Of a DNA stretch of 64,000 nucleotides, positions 44,201 through 55,178 are shown piece by piece. The notes under the pieces were generated by a model. The model saw only the letters and a program-made list of their open reading frames with translations. It searched no databases and was not told the DNA's origin. The DNA is from Mytilus edulis. Its lineage: Eukaryota > Mollusca > Bivalvia > Mytilida > Mytilidae. Position 1 is the first letter of the stretch. Each line of letters starts with the position of its first letter. The stretch spans positions 73,051,821-73,115,820 of the forward strand of contig NC_092346.1 of the NCBI RefSeq assembly GCF_963676685.1. The letters are read 5' to 3'. Both the position numbers and the translations under genes were made by a program.

Positions 44201-47200
44201 TCAAATATCACCAGATTTGTTAGAAGCTATCTTTTAAAATGAAAGAAAAATAAATCTATTTTTTGGAAATGAGCAAATAGCATGTAAGGAAATAATGTAA
44301 ATCCAAAAAAGTTCAAAATTTGACTAAGACAATTTATCTTACTCTTCACAAATTGTCACATAATATGATACTAGTATAAAAAGTGTACACAATACAAAGG
44401 TACTAGATTTATTAATACCAGGGTAATGGCAAATTGACATTAACTTTACCAAAACCAGGGTGATCTTCATTGATGAAAATAAGCTGTAGCTGCTTCACTA
44501 ATTACATTCATCGTGTTGCTTATTGCTTGTGGCTTATGGAAAAAAAATCGACCATTGTGTGTTCGGTTATTATAATAATCAATGAATGTTCAAAAATTGT
44601 CAACTAAGGTATGACAGCGTCAATAGCTTTTTTCAATTTTATATTTAAATTATGAAATACTTCATTATAAGGTAGTAGAACTATAAATTGTTGGTTCATT
44701 ATGTAAAATATCAACTCACAATAGCAGGTGCTCATATTATTTGAATGGCAAATCTTACTTTACATTGTCAGTAACTACATAATGTAATTGTACATGAGGT
44801 AAGACTCACAAACATTGTTAGCTTAAGACCTCCCCCTTCCAGTTTTGTTATGAAGGTCAGACAAAGTTAACCTAAGATGTATATAGCTATTTTTTGGTAT
44901 GAATTTTTAGTCCCGAAGCTCTACAACTGTTTCGGTACTTACACATTCTCAGCTTTTAAATATTCGACTATGAGAGTTCCTGATGAAGGTAAATCCGGAA
45001 AAGCGCTTTTAAAAAAATTATTCAACGAGTTTTTTTTCATTTTTTTTTTCAACAGGTTTAAAATTTACGTTTATTCTAATAAATGTTTGTGACCAATACT
45101 TACTCTCACACTGATAATCTACTTGAAGATATTTGGAAGTTTTATGGCATTGATCTCCAAAAACAGACGTCTTTGCTGTTAATTCACAAGACTCCTTTCC
45201 ATAACACATGCTTAACACTTTTGCAAATACACCGCTGGTAGTACATGAATCCGAATTACTCGTGGAATTGGTACAGGCTACCTCATTTGCACGACCAAAA
45301 AAAGCGTAATTTATTTTGATTTGTTTGCCAGGACATTTTATTACTTTCTGGAAATTTTCACATATGACAATACTCGTTTCCTTCACAACTAAAAGGAAGA
45401 AAATAAAACAGAAAAGTATGAATGATATTTAATAGTACAGTGTCATCGTACAAGCAGTCTATTTATGTGAATTCGCGAACATTTGCACTCTATTTCTACA
45501 GTGTGATCATGATTTATACAAACATATGTTGAAAGGTGATGCAAATATTAACACCCTTCACATCGTTTAACGACACAAAGTTTACTGTATGAAGTGTCAT
45601 ATTCAAGTGAAGATATTAGATAAGGTAATCATCTTTTTCATTAAAATACGGATTATTTACCATTTGCATATAAAGAAATGTTGTATTGTCTTGAGGTATT
45701 TCTGTATCGTTAAATACAACATGCAAAGTATAATTAAAACGAACAATATTGGACAGCTGTTAAACACACCAACAGCTATGTTTTTTTTTTTATTAAAAAA
45801 ACAAAGTTAAAGGTCAATGAATCCCCATGTTCTTCTTTCTTAGCAATTACGACCTACATCACTTAATACGATTAAATTACACAAATACTTAAAATACAAA
45901 AAACGTGAGTTTTACCTCTTACATGTAGTTCGTTTTATCCAGATAATTGAACGAACAATCTATATTTTTTTACGTTAATACCTAGCATGACAAAACTAAT
46001 CTTCTCTTTATTGAAAATCACTTTGATGACATTGTATTGTACAACTAATTTTAACGCAACAGACTGCGACAAATATTGTCCTTTAAGTGATGCATGTGTA
46101 ATTACTGTGGTAATTGTATTGTTTGCTGTTTATGCAACATATTACACATTCTGTCACGTAGTCTTGTCATTTCAGCAATATTTTGTAACATTGTCCTAAA
46201 GCGGGAGGTTTAGCTAGCCAATAAACCAGGTTCAATCCACCAGTTTTCTTAAAATGTCCACTACCAAGTCAGGAATATGGCAGTTACTATCTTATAGTTT
46301 GTTTCTATAAATGTTGGCGTTTGTTTTATTGCATTTTAGTGTTCCTGATGCTTCTTTGTATTTCTCTTATACTGTAAATCAGATACGCGTATAGTTTATT
46401 TTGTGTTTAGTCCTTACTAGATCCAAGTTTTACAAATTCGCAAAATTACAATTTAATTCGCGTTATTTTTCTACTCGCGAAAAACGCGAAAAATCATTTG
46501 GTTTACAATAGTTGATGTGTTTCCCTCGGTTTTAAATTGTAACTCGGATTTGTTTTTTCTCTATTGATTTATGATTTTTGAGCACTGGTATAATACTGTT
46601 GCCTTTATTTATTTTTTTATAATATTTTTTTCTTTAGCAGTCGAAGTAGATTTTTCTTTAGTAAGATGCATATATGAAATCACTAAAACAATTAGTAATC
46701 ATAAAAACAGAAAATTACAAATGCAACTGTCGAAAATGCAGATCTGGTTATTATTATTTGCCCTTATAAGAAGATTTAAGCATTTGGATATGTGTACTAC
46801 ACTTTCCATTTTATGATATAATATATGATGAATTGACTACTCGACGTTACTTGAGCGAAAAGTCAGAACACAGAAAAGTATAATGATACAGAAATATGTT
46901 TATAATAGCACACATAATATTCACGCAAGCATCATACAGATAAAAGACCAAAACTTATGACTGGAAACGCAATTAGAATATTTCAGGTAACTTGAAGACA
47001 TGTAGCCGTTACCTAAGATTATAGCGGAAACAAGTGACGAAAAATGATCGCTCTTCAAAATGAATTTCGTTAAATGTTGAGCACACTATGAACATTGTAA
47101 CCACCGATTATAAGATAACAAGAACACGTTCGTGTAAATCTTCACGCTGATAAACAAACGCGGAAAAGGACGGCTTCTATTCTTCTGTACTTTTGTCTTT

Positions 47201-47853
47201 AATTGGTTTAAAATGTTAATATACAAATATATACTACCAATAATTAATCTCATTTTAGTGAATAAATGTATATTAAAACATGACAGTAGTCCCGTATGTG
47301 TTTGCATCTATGTATAAACAAATCTTAACAAGAGAAACTAGACAAAATATAATGATGTTAATATTTCTCATATATATGTGCCAATTATAATGACCTTCTT
47401 GACCAAGTGAAAATATTGTCATATTTTAGTTGACTTGTTCCTTTGCATTCAGGAGCATCGTGTGAAGAATGGTAAGAACTAACCATTATCGTTTTGTCTT
47501 CACTTTTTGCTATATGCTGTAGAAAACTAAATTATTTAGAATTTATTGACTGCTTCAAATATAAAATAATGATATAATAGAGTCTTATCCATAACTTTAA
47601 CTTTCAATATTAGGGTCAATTGAGAACAAAGCTTTACCACAAAATATATGGTTTCAGCTTTTTAATAGTAAACTTTCCATTTCTATGTACCGATATTCAA
47701 ACAGCACTTGCCTATGAAGTATACATAAAAATAATTTAAAAAAAAATAATCAAATGAACTTTTACATCAAATGGTTAAGTATAAAAACATACCTTGGCTC
47801 TTTACAGTATCAAATACAAAGAATAACACTATAATAACATATTTCGCATCCAT
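34926..47853 (-). CDS. secreted multi-domain lectin: 3 SUEL, 5 EGF, 1 SUEL
   Basis: Complete 10-exon gene; exons total 1863 nt (620 residues), all introns phase 1 and all borders GT/AG: 47853-47793, 45388-45104, 44018-43737, 43187-42900, 41000-40884, 39195-39082, 38471-38355, 37180-37067, 35948-35835, 35296-34926. Order: signal (1-20), SUEL 21-115, 116-209, 210-305, EGF 306-344, 345-382, 383-421, 422-459, 460-497, SUEL 498-620. SUEL domains bind rhamnose/galactose; EGF modules give a stalk and protein contacts, and those starting DINEC/DIDDC are of calcium-binding type. No membrane segment, so it is probably secreted. A copy of its fifth EGF exon lies dead at 11.8-16.6 kb. Function in recognition of microbes or self glycans is inference. 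Confidence 0.88.
35297..37066 (-). other. introns 8 and 9 of lectin/EGF gene (around exon 9)
   Basis: The flanks of exon 9 (35684-36355) are the source or sister of the duplicate at 11.8-16.6 kb. Near 36395-36500 is a SINE-like piece (GAATCGCGCGTCAGTCGTACC). Nothing else recognised. Confidence 0.5.
35835..35948 (-). CDS. lectin/EGF exon 9: EGF domain 5 (calcium-binding type)
   Basis: [32 protein letters not shown]; parent or sister of the broken copy at 11769-11943 plus 16064-16573. Confidence 0.87.
37067..37180 (-). CDS. lectin/EGF exon 8: EGF domain 4 (calcium-binding type)
   Basis: [32 protein letters not shown]; pairs with exon 6. Confidence 0.85.
37181..38354 (-). other. intron 7 of lectin/EGF gene
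   Basis: Contains a Naiad 3' UTR piece (37232-37400). The following 900 bp are unlike anything I know; open frames at 37511-37735 and 37998-38210 (minus) have no recognisable domain. Confidence 0.45.
37232..37400 (+). mobile_element. Naiad 3' UTR fragment
   Basis: CACCCCCAGTTTTTGGTGGGGTTCGTGTTGCT ... ATGTTGTGTCTTGTGTACTA ... GCGTTGTCAG, the same 3' UTR as at 33540-33780, 40565-40850 and 52240-52470. Confidence 0.65.
38355..38471 (-). CDS. lectin/EGF exon 7: EGF domain 3
   Basis: [26 protein letters not shown]; resembles exon 5 (shared SRC-HGG-C and CQT end) more than its neighbours. Confidence 0.85.
38472..39081 (-). other. intron 6 of lectin/EGF gene
   Basis: AT-rich; a SINE-like core near 38790-38870 (AACAACGCGCGTCTGGCGAACC). 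Nothing else seen. Confidence 0.45.
39082..39195 (-). CDS. lectin/EGF exon 6: EGF domain 2 (calcium-binding type)
   Basis: [16 protein letters not shown] and [20 protein letters not shown] plus the Ser-Tyr pair mark a calcium-binding EGF. Phase 1-1. Confidence 0.85.
39389..39860 (-). repeat. two copies of SINE-like repeat C in intron 5
   Basis: On the minus strand: CAACTGTTTCGGTTCTTATACATCC ... GATGAAGGTAAAGCTAGGAAAGCGCG at 39389-39560. A second copy at 39725-39860 has ATGTATAAGAACCGAAACAG. Related copies lie at 44895-45040 and 49910-50030 (plus). Confidence 0.55.
40565..40850 (-). mobile_element. Naiad 3' UTR fragment in intron 5 of lectin/EGF gene
   Basis: Reverse complement of the same 3' UTR as at 52240-52470: AAGCAACACGAACCC...CTGGGGTGATCTCAG and AATAATAGTACACAAGACACAATAGAAAAC. 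No RT left. Confidence 0.65.
40884..41000 (-). CDS. lectin/EGF exon 5: EGF domain 1
   Basis: [24 protein letters not shown]; six Cys, non-calcium type (starts DHKNSC). Phase 1-1. Confidence 0.85.
41001..42899 (-). other. intron 4 of lectin/EGF gene
   Basis: Holds repeat A (41745-42010, plus) directly followed by repeat B (42050-42235, plus) and a decayed B-like stretch near 42300-42490. No gene. Confidence 0.55.
42050..42235 (+). repeat. dispersed repeat B, best copy
   Basis: AATGAGACAACTCTCCACAAGAG, ACGACCTTCAACAATGAGCAACGCC, ATACCGCATTGTCAGCTATAAAGGCCCCGAAAT, TTCAAACG. This is the reference for the other partial copies in the window. Confidence 0.65.
42900..43187 (-). CDS. lectin/EGF exon 4: SUEL domain 3
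   Basis: [53 protein letters not shown]. Closest in look to domain 2 (shared AFYGRSN-VTCSD), which suggests tandem exon duplication. Confidence 0.87.
43188..43736 (-). other. intron 3 of lectin/EGF gene
   Basis: 549 bp, AT-rich, with no repeat or second gene that I can see. Confidence 0.6.
43737..44018 (-). CDS. lectin/EGF exon 3: SUEL domain 2
   Basis: [40 protein letters not shown] and KYLSIDYKC: all sugar-site marks (YGR, DPC, KYL) are intact. No Met in the exon, so it is easily missed in ORF searches. Confidence 0.87.
44019..45103 (-). other. intron 2 of lectin/EGF gene
   Basis: Contains SINE-like repeat C at 44895-45040 (CAACTGTTTCGGTACTTACAC ... CCTGATGAAGGTAAATCCGG). The remainder is AT-rich. 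Confidence 0.55.
45104..45388 (-). CDS. lectin/EGF exon 2: SUEL domain 1
   Basis: [37 protein letters not shown] and [12 protein letters not shown] stands for YGR, and DQC for DPC. Single phase 1-1 exon. Confidence 0.87.
45389..47792 (-). other. intron 1 of lectin/EGF gene
   Basis: Repeat A on the minus strand near 46120-46290 (GCGGGAGGTTTAGCTAGCC, CACCAGTTTTCTTAAAATG). Near 46435-46500 is a cluster of CGCGAAAA/TTCGCG words. No exon found. Confidence 0.5.
47793..47853 (-). CDS. lectin/EGF exon 1: signal peptide
   Basis: [20 protein letters not shown] then phase-1 donor GTATGT. Hydrophobic core of about 11 residues; cleavage probably near VKS/Q. A possible TATAAAT lies at 47917-47911, about 60 nt upstream. 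Confidence 0.8.
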
Positions 47854-48929
47854 TATAGGATAAAGTTTAACTAAATGAATAATAAAATATCTATTAACAA
47901 AAACAAATACATTTATATTATATGCAGTACATCGTCACATGTTTAATGGAATTCAATTACATGTGATTAGCAGCAATATTCATATAATGCTTATTTAATA
48001 TATATCGATTTCGATTTCTAAATAGCTGGAAGAATATAGTAACACTTCAACCGGTTGTAGGATTTAAGAAAAAACAACCAATCATTTAAATGAGGTATTT
48101 CCTGTAAACAAAAGCTGTCTGAAGAAAAAGAGACAAGTGGATAAGTAAATATATTCATATATTATAAGGTATATTGAACGTGACATACAGTTGTGTAAAT
48201 AAGCGAATTGAAACGTCACAATTAATGTGCAGAAGCCATATTTTTGACTTACGACTATTATTGTTTGTAGGTCATTTAAATGAACACAAACAAGGCGGAA
48301 AATGATGAGATTGACATTTTAACTTGGCAACATTACGGATCATATACTGCTTCACTTAAAAACATACAAAAAGTAAAATATAAAAATATTGAACTTCGAG
48401 GAAAATTCAGAACGGAATGTCCTTGATCAATGCAACAGAAGTAAAAGGATCCACTGATGACCTTCAGCTGTTTCTGCCCTTTGGTCGTGTTGTTGTCTCT
48501 TAGACACATTTCCCATTTCCATTCTCGATTTTATTAATTGATTGATAGTTGTGTGCTTATAGTCCCATGGTAAATATTACATTTATATTTCGGAAGAAAT
48601 AACAAATAACAATAAGTTAAATAGATGGGCTCTTTAAAGTTAGTATAGTGTATCAAGATAGAATAGAACACAATCGACGATAATCAGTGAATTGTAGTCT
48701 CCTGATTGACTAGGAACATTAACATTCAGACAGCAGAGAGGTTACACATGTTTGTGGGCGCTTCAACTTGTCCCTAGCATGGGTGTAACAGTAAAACATG
48801 AGAAACCATAAATTGCATATGCCTGACTTATAAAATCGGAACACTTTCATAAAAAAACCAACCAAATATGATAAAAGCCAAAAAGACACAAACCATCAAT
48901 CTTGTATGTGTAATAAAGACGTCATTTAA

Positions 48930-49260
48930 AGCCGGAGAAAAGCATTATTTGATGCATTGCTAAAATATATGTACATACTATCGACTATAATTTTTTCTAA
49001 ATGTATATAAATGAAAAAAATTATGTTCTGATTTGTCAAAACAAAAATCAATGTTAATACAGATAAACATTTATTGAATGGTGTGAATTGATATTTTACT
49101 ATTATTTCAGATGGATCTCTTCGGAATTTACGGGCTTTATAAACAAAATTACTATACAAATTATGACATCCCATTTTCAAGAATAGCTCCACCGTACAGC
49201 CAGACTTCAACACCAAATCTTCAACTAAATGCAATAATTTAGCAAAATCCAAAAGCAATT
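48930..49260 (-). pseudogene. possible Naiad reverse transcriptase C-terminal relic
   Basis: Minus-strand frame has MGCHNLYSNFVYKARKFRRD, like the HPIFYGNILYKAQR block near the end of the RT at 27.7 kb, followed by a hydrophobic stretch also seen near 62.8 kb. Weak, short similarity. Confidence 0.4.
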
Positions 49261-50208
49261 TAACGAAATCCCGGACCCAGGAAGCCTGTAAAATAGTGTA
49301 TGCCGTTGATCGCTGCCTGATATATGTGTTTAATTAAGCTTGAATTAAACTCCTTTTACTGGGAAATCTTATAGCATAAGTAGTGTTTTGTAATAATTGT
49401 TGAATGTCGTATGGTTACTAAAGTTTCATAGTTTTTGAAAGATAGCTGTCTCATTGGCAATCATATCATATCTCCTTATTTCTCAGACAGTGAATGAGTT
49501 TTATGGGACATTATGACAATCACTACTACAAATAATAACATATTGTTGTATTTGCATGAAATGAGAAAATGTCTGTGAAAAGATATTAAATACTACCTCT
49601 TCCATATACCTTACTGGGGTTAATACATGATCTTTAGTAAACATACCAGCAGCCACTTTCATATTAAATGAAAAGATATGACATTATTGAACATAAACCA
49701 TATAACAATAAGAAGAATTGGTATGATTTGCAATGAGACAACAGATCATCAAAGTTCAAAGGACGTGAATGTAAGCTATCAAAGTCACCGTATATATTTT
49801 TGTAAATTATTACTTAATTTTTTATATGGGTTGGTTTCGAACATAACAATACTACTAAAGAGACGATATCATTTTTTTTCAATTGTGAGTTGTCTGTGTA
49901 GCAAATCCATTATTGCATTTTCTCCAATGTTTGACTTTGAGCGTTCCTGATGAAGGTAAAACCAGAAAATCACATCGGAAGCATGAAATTATTAAACGTG
50001 TTGTTTTTTATTTTTCTCCCAGTTGAAATACCATTCAAGTTCTTTCATATGGTTTGACAAGTCTAGTAGACAGCAATTCAGTGTTGACACGAAATATCAT
50101 TGTTATTGTCATAATTATATACATTTATCATATATTTAGATTAAATACAGCAATTTTGTATATTTAATGAAAGTTATTTTTCCAGACTGTATCACCTACC
50201 CTGAAACG

Positions 50209-50281
50209 CATACCCCATATCGCATAGCTAAATCTGTATCGCATACCCCATATTGCATAGCTAAACCCGTATCGCATACCG
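50209..50281. repeat. 33-bp direct repeat, two copies
   Basis: CGCATACCCCATATCGCATAGCTAAATCTGTAT is followed at once by a copy with three changes and then the start of a third. Confidence 0.75.
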
Positions 50282-50744
50282 GGCATGACGTGAATTATCG
50301 ATTAAACTCAAAGTTTGACCTTTCACGCTCAGTTGCTGTATTTCCTGGCATGAAACGAAATTTAATTTCATTTCGTATGAATTTCTGCACTGTACTTACT
50401 AGAGAAAATGGGTAGCAATTTTCAGTTTGGAAAATAATCTCTCTCCACTAAGTTTTGTGCTTAGTAGTTCATATATCCTTTCAATCGAAGGTTTGTCCAC
50501 GAAAAGAGGAGTCTTATTATCCTAAATGGTAAAATTAGCGAGTCCTTACTTTTATATGTTTTTCGGGCAAGTATATTTATTTTTCAGGTGGAACTAGGCA
50601 AGATTATTTATTTTCATCAGTAAATGGGGAGCTGAATATAAATTTCTAAAATCTACAAGGCCCCACCTCAGAATCAGATGATTGTCCCCTTACATATCAT
50701 GAATCGATTATGTTAAAAATTTAAATATATGATAATCAGATCAA

Positions 50745-50872
50745 TACATGACAAAATCCATCTCGCATGCTGTATCCACTCGATCAATATCAGCCCTCGG
50801 AAACTTCGGCCCTCGGGACTGATATTGGTTTGTCGTTGTGATACAGCATGCGATACAAATTTCGCCATGTAT
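50745..50872. repeat. palindromic segment with imperfect arms of about 50 bp
   Basis: TACATGACAAAATCCATCTCGCATGCTGTATC on the left matches, in inverse, GATACAGCATGCGATACAAATTTCGCCATGTA on the right; nearer the centre CAATATCAGCCCTCGG pairs with CCCTCGGGACTGATATTG. Looks like a small fold-back or MITE. Confidence 0.7.
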
Positions 50873-51829
50873 TATTCTATATGTATCAACTGTTTGTTGA
50901 AAATACTTAAAGATTTCATATGACAGGATAATCATATCTGAATTGGGCATTAAACTTTTGGATCATCAGTGCTCTTCAACTTCAAACTTGATTTAGCCTT
51001 TTGACTTCTTTTTTCTTGTGTAACTGATGAGTATTTTACTCATGATATGACAATTCTTGTCCATTCGTTTTTGATGTGCTTTGTTATTTTATTTTGCCAT
51101 GTGATTATGGACTTTCCTATTAGATTTTCCTCTAAGTTCAGTATTTTTGTGATTTTACTTTTTACAGACGTCTGGCATGCAAAATAAAAGCCTGCTATTC
51201 CAAACGGAAAGTTGAAGTAATTTCTTCGAAAGTTTAACAGAAACCTTCATGATTTGGTAGACATTTTCACTGTTTTATGATTTGCATGATGGATGGAAAC
51301 ATGGGGACTCTTCCTCTGAACACTAATTTGTTATCGCCCCACTTTGCTGTTGCGATTGCCTAATTGTTCGTGACTTTGGTAATTTACTGAATGTTTCAGC
51401 TATTGTTTCTCAAGATTTCTTTTAGAAGAATGAGCTTTGCTCATTAACTTTATAGTATTCGTTTGTTTTACTATGAGGAATCAAAAATATCCTTCTATAA
51501 TTTCATATACTTCACTCCAGATAAGAATGAGTAACTAATATAATGTTAGATAAAGGCAACAGTAGTATACCGCTGTTCGAAAGTCATTAATCAATTGAGA
51601 GAAGACAAATCTGGGTTACAAACTAAAACTAAGGTAAACACATCTACTATAAGAGGAAAACAACGCAACAACAGGAACATTGAAGTGCAACAAAAAACTA
51701 AAGGACAATGCAACACAAACAGACACGAACTATAAGATAACAATTGCCATCTTCATGACTTGGTACAGGACATTTTAAACAAATCCTACTTTGTAAAGGA
51801 TCGCACTGATTCAAACATTTTTTTTCTCT

Positions 51830-52470
51830 AAAACTGACATTATAAAGATGCTTTTATCGATTGACAACATAGTTATTACGTTTGGATGACGTGTTTTGCA
51901 ACAAATTGTCGGTATTCCAATGGGAACAAATTTTGTACTACGGAGTATATGTATCCAAATTGATATGATATTCCCGCGCTTGTATTTCCTATCATGATGT
52001 TTTGATAGAGGTTTGCTGCTCACAAGGAAGCTATAAAACCAAGAGTTTCAAATGGTGAAGTTGAAATCATTCTTCGTAAATTTTACAGACGCCATCACGA
52101 TTGGTCGACCGTTATGGAAAAAAAAACGTTTTACAGATGATATCGGATATGTTTCTTACGTCGTAACTATAATCCCCTTCCATTTTCATGAATGTGACCT
52201 ACCAAATAAGATTTTTTACTGGGTTTGTAATAACATGAGTAACACGACGGTTGCCACATTTGGAGAAGGATCTGTTTACCCTCCGGAGCACCTGAGATGA
52301 CCCCTAGTTCTTGGTGGGGTTCGTGTTGCTCAGTATTAGTTTTCTATGTTGTTTCTTGTGTACTTTGTCTATTTGTCTTTTTTTTTTTAAGCCATGGCGT
52401 TGTCAGTTTATTTTCAATTCATGAGTTTGAATGTCCCTCAATGACATGTATCTTTCGTCCTTCTTTTAAT
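51830..52470 (+). pseudogene. Naiad-type element with internal deletion, plus 3' UTR
   Basis: IDNIVITFG, VLQQIVGIPMGTN (51850-51935) runs straight into a block like VYGVYISQLIRYSRAC (51936-52000), so the whole palm with the catalytic Asp pair is missing. Then DDIGYVSYVVT and the 3' UTR with GACCCCTAGTTCTTGGTGGGGTTCGTGTTGC. Frameshifts throughout. Confidence 0.7.
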
Positions 52471-52639
52471 CAAAATGGGGGGTTGCGCTTTTATAGCAAT
52501 GCTAAATATAACAATAAAATGACAACATTACATGACAGGACTTTAGTACAAATAAAGGCAAGAACATCCCGGAAAAAGAGAAATACACAAATAAACATTA
52601 CAATAAGTCATTTTGGCATGCTAATAATTATCAAAGGTA

Positions 52640-52720
52640 TCATGCTTATTAATTAATACGTGCGTTTTGTCAACATAAGACCAACCAGTGACGCTCAGAT
52701 CAACAGAGTAAAGAATGGAC
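52640..52720. repeat. SINE-like core fragment
   Basis: TACGTGCGTTTTGTCAACATAAGACCAACCAGTGACGCTCAGATCAAC, like the segment at 12640-12700. Just upstream of the fold-back element. Confidence 0.4.
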
Positions 52721-52775
52721 GAAACATTACAATGCTAAATTTTCACTTTCTCCTTAAGATTAAGGATATTCGTTA

Positions 52776-55175
52776 TGCCCGCGTCACACGGTGCCGATTT
52801 TTATAAACGATGCGAAAATTGTAAGTTCGTACGAAGTTGGTCCCGATCTCGTTAAAATACCAAAAAGTGACCGAAACAAGTACGATGAATAACGAAGTCT
52901 ATACGATGGTGCCGAAATTATATACGATAGAAAAAGATGGACATACGAAGGTTAACCGAAGACGGGTATTTAAGCTTCATATCTCAGCCGAAGCCTACAC
53001 GATGGATCACGAAGGCTACACGATGGATTACGAAGGCTACACGATGGACTACGATGATGGCGCGATGGCCATACGATGTCTAAAAGATACGAACAGAATT
53101 TCGACAACATATCGTTTCTGTACAAGTATGCCATGCATGGCGGGAAATCGATCTTTTTGTCTAATTCTTATAAAACTTAGTTTATTATCCCCTCTCCTAC
53201 TACATGTAAGTTGCGTGTAGATAAAATTGTTATGGACACTCTAGAACCAAAATGCTCAAAACTTGGTATGGTGTTACTCGTTAAGAATATATTAAGCGCT
53301 ATTGACTTTAAAGTTCAAAGGTCAAGGTCATAGTGGCAGTTGTAATACAAGGCAATATCACCCTTGTGGACACTCTAAAACCAATATGCTTCAAAGATTT
53401 TAACCACATTTGGTATATTGTTCCTCCTTGTAATGATCTGACATTTTTAACGTTCAAGGCCAAAGGTCAAGGTCATGCAGATGGAAATTGAAAATTGTAA
53501 TAACATAATACACAGGAAATTGGTTGCTCATTTTTTTACCTGCTGGTTCGAAAGACAATATTAAAGGTTTTTCCAGTTACTGAATGCTTTGGTTGATTTC
53601 TAAAAAGAGTTTATGTATCAAATATGCATATTCAATTTACCATTTTCTGCATGTGTCATATCCACATATAGTGTCCATATATGTCCCCAATATGTTACAT
53701 ACGAGGGGATGCCACGCTCGGCATTGCCTTGTTTGAACTGTAAAATGTGTGCACTAGTCTGAATAATCACCCATAATTATGCCCATGTTTACTGATCTAT
53801 CTTAAAGGTAAGGTAATGGGTTCGTTGATCCCTTTTATTCAAAAAGAGCTTTTTCCAGGAGAATATCATAATAATATAGACAAAAGGAAGGATGTGGGGA
53901 AAGCAACAAATGCGGCAAAATATGACATATAAAAAACAAGTAAACATTCATGCGACAACAAATCAGACGATACATAAAAAATCAGAATAATGAAGAAAAA
54001 GTTGGTTTCCCTATATACGTATACCTGCAGTGTTGGTGTACGAGGCGCGTTTATGATTTTCATTATGTTACTTGATATGAAAAATTGACAAAAAATAATA
54101 TTCTACTTGTAAAAGTAAATCCTGAGCCTGTAATAGCTGCTCTTCTTGTTCCATTTGAATTAATAGAACAACGCTTTCGCCTTTCTTGTTCTCATAGAAT
54201 CATATGATATGAGCTCCATGTTTTGTGAAAGTCTTTTTAACTGTAGTATTAGACTGACCAGTGCATATCGCGCATGGCACTTCAAATGTGTTTTAGCGCG
54301 AAAATTAACTTACATTTAGCTGGATTTATTGCCGTCGTAGTTCCATCTTGTCGCCTTCGTACTTTTATTCGATGGCAACACGACGGGATTACAAGGACTT
54401 CACGAAGTCGTGTTGCCATCGTAAGATCTTCGGGTATCTTCGTGATTCATTCGTGTAGACATCGTAATGTCAAAACTGTCCGATGGAAACGATGGAAACA
54501 CGAATGCAATGTGGTTAAAATCTTTTGAAGCATATTGGTTTTAGAGTGTCCACAAGGGTGATATTGCCTTGTATTACAACTGCCACTATGACCTTGACCT
54601 TTGAACTTTAAAGTCAATAGCGCTTAATATATTCTTAACGAGTAACACCATACCAAGTTTTGAGCATTTTGGTTCTAGAGTGTCCATAACAATTTTATCT
54701 ACACGCAACTTACATGTAGTAGGCGAGGGGATAATAAACTAAGTTTTATAAGAATTAGACAAAAAGATCGATTTCCCGCAATGCATGGCATACTTGTACA
54801 GAAACGATATGTTGTCGAAATTCTGTTCGAATCTTTTAGACATCTTAATCCATCGTGTAGCCTTTGTAATCCATCGTGTAGCCTTTGTAATCCATCGTGT
54901 AGCCTTTGTAATCCATCGTGTAGCCTTCGTGATCCATCGTGTAGGCTTCGGCTGAGATATGAAGCTTAAATACCCGTCTTCGGTTAACCTTCGTATGTCC
55001 ATCTTTTGCTATCGTATATAATTTCGGCACCATCGTATAGACTTCGTTATTCATCGTACTTGCTTCGGTCACTTTTTGGTATTTTAACGAGATCGGGACC
55101 AACTTCGTACGAACTTACAATTTTCGCATTCGGGTGTCCATCGTATATAAAAATCGGCACAGTGTGACGCGGGCA
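52776..55175. mobile_element. fold-back TIR transposon 2 with about 640-bp inverted arms
   Basis: Same ends (TGCCCGCGTCACAC...) and TTA duplications (52773-52775, 55176-55178) as the element at 12249-14524. Left arm 52776-53411 is repeated inverted at 54511-55175. The middle (53412-54510) matches 13100-14236 of element 1. At 54510 the sequence leaves element 1 and becomes the inverted left arm, so its original right end was replaced. The left arm carries the same TACGATG-rich tandem (GGCTACACGATGGATTACGAA); the right arm has one more copy of it than the left. No transposase. Confidence 0.85.
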
Positions 55176-55178
55176 TTA

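Larger units (their letters stand above)
47854..51829. other. intergenic region between the two minus-strand lectin genes, first part
   Basis: AT-rich. Repeat A-like words at about 48360-48420, the tail shared with Naiad 3' UTRs near 48480-48540 (GTCTCTTAGACACATTTCCC), a possible reverse transcriptase relic at 48930-49260, repeat B fragments near 49410-49490 and 49685-49790, repeat C at 49910-50030, a 33-bp repeat at 50209-50281, a palindromic segment at 50745-50872 and repeat A (minus) at 51030-51170. No gene. Confidence 0.5.

Noticed and set aside
46571-46816. Open frame in intron 1 of the lectin/EGF gene
   Set aside because: No similarity recognised; bordered by repeats and AT-rich sequence.
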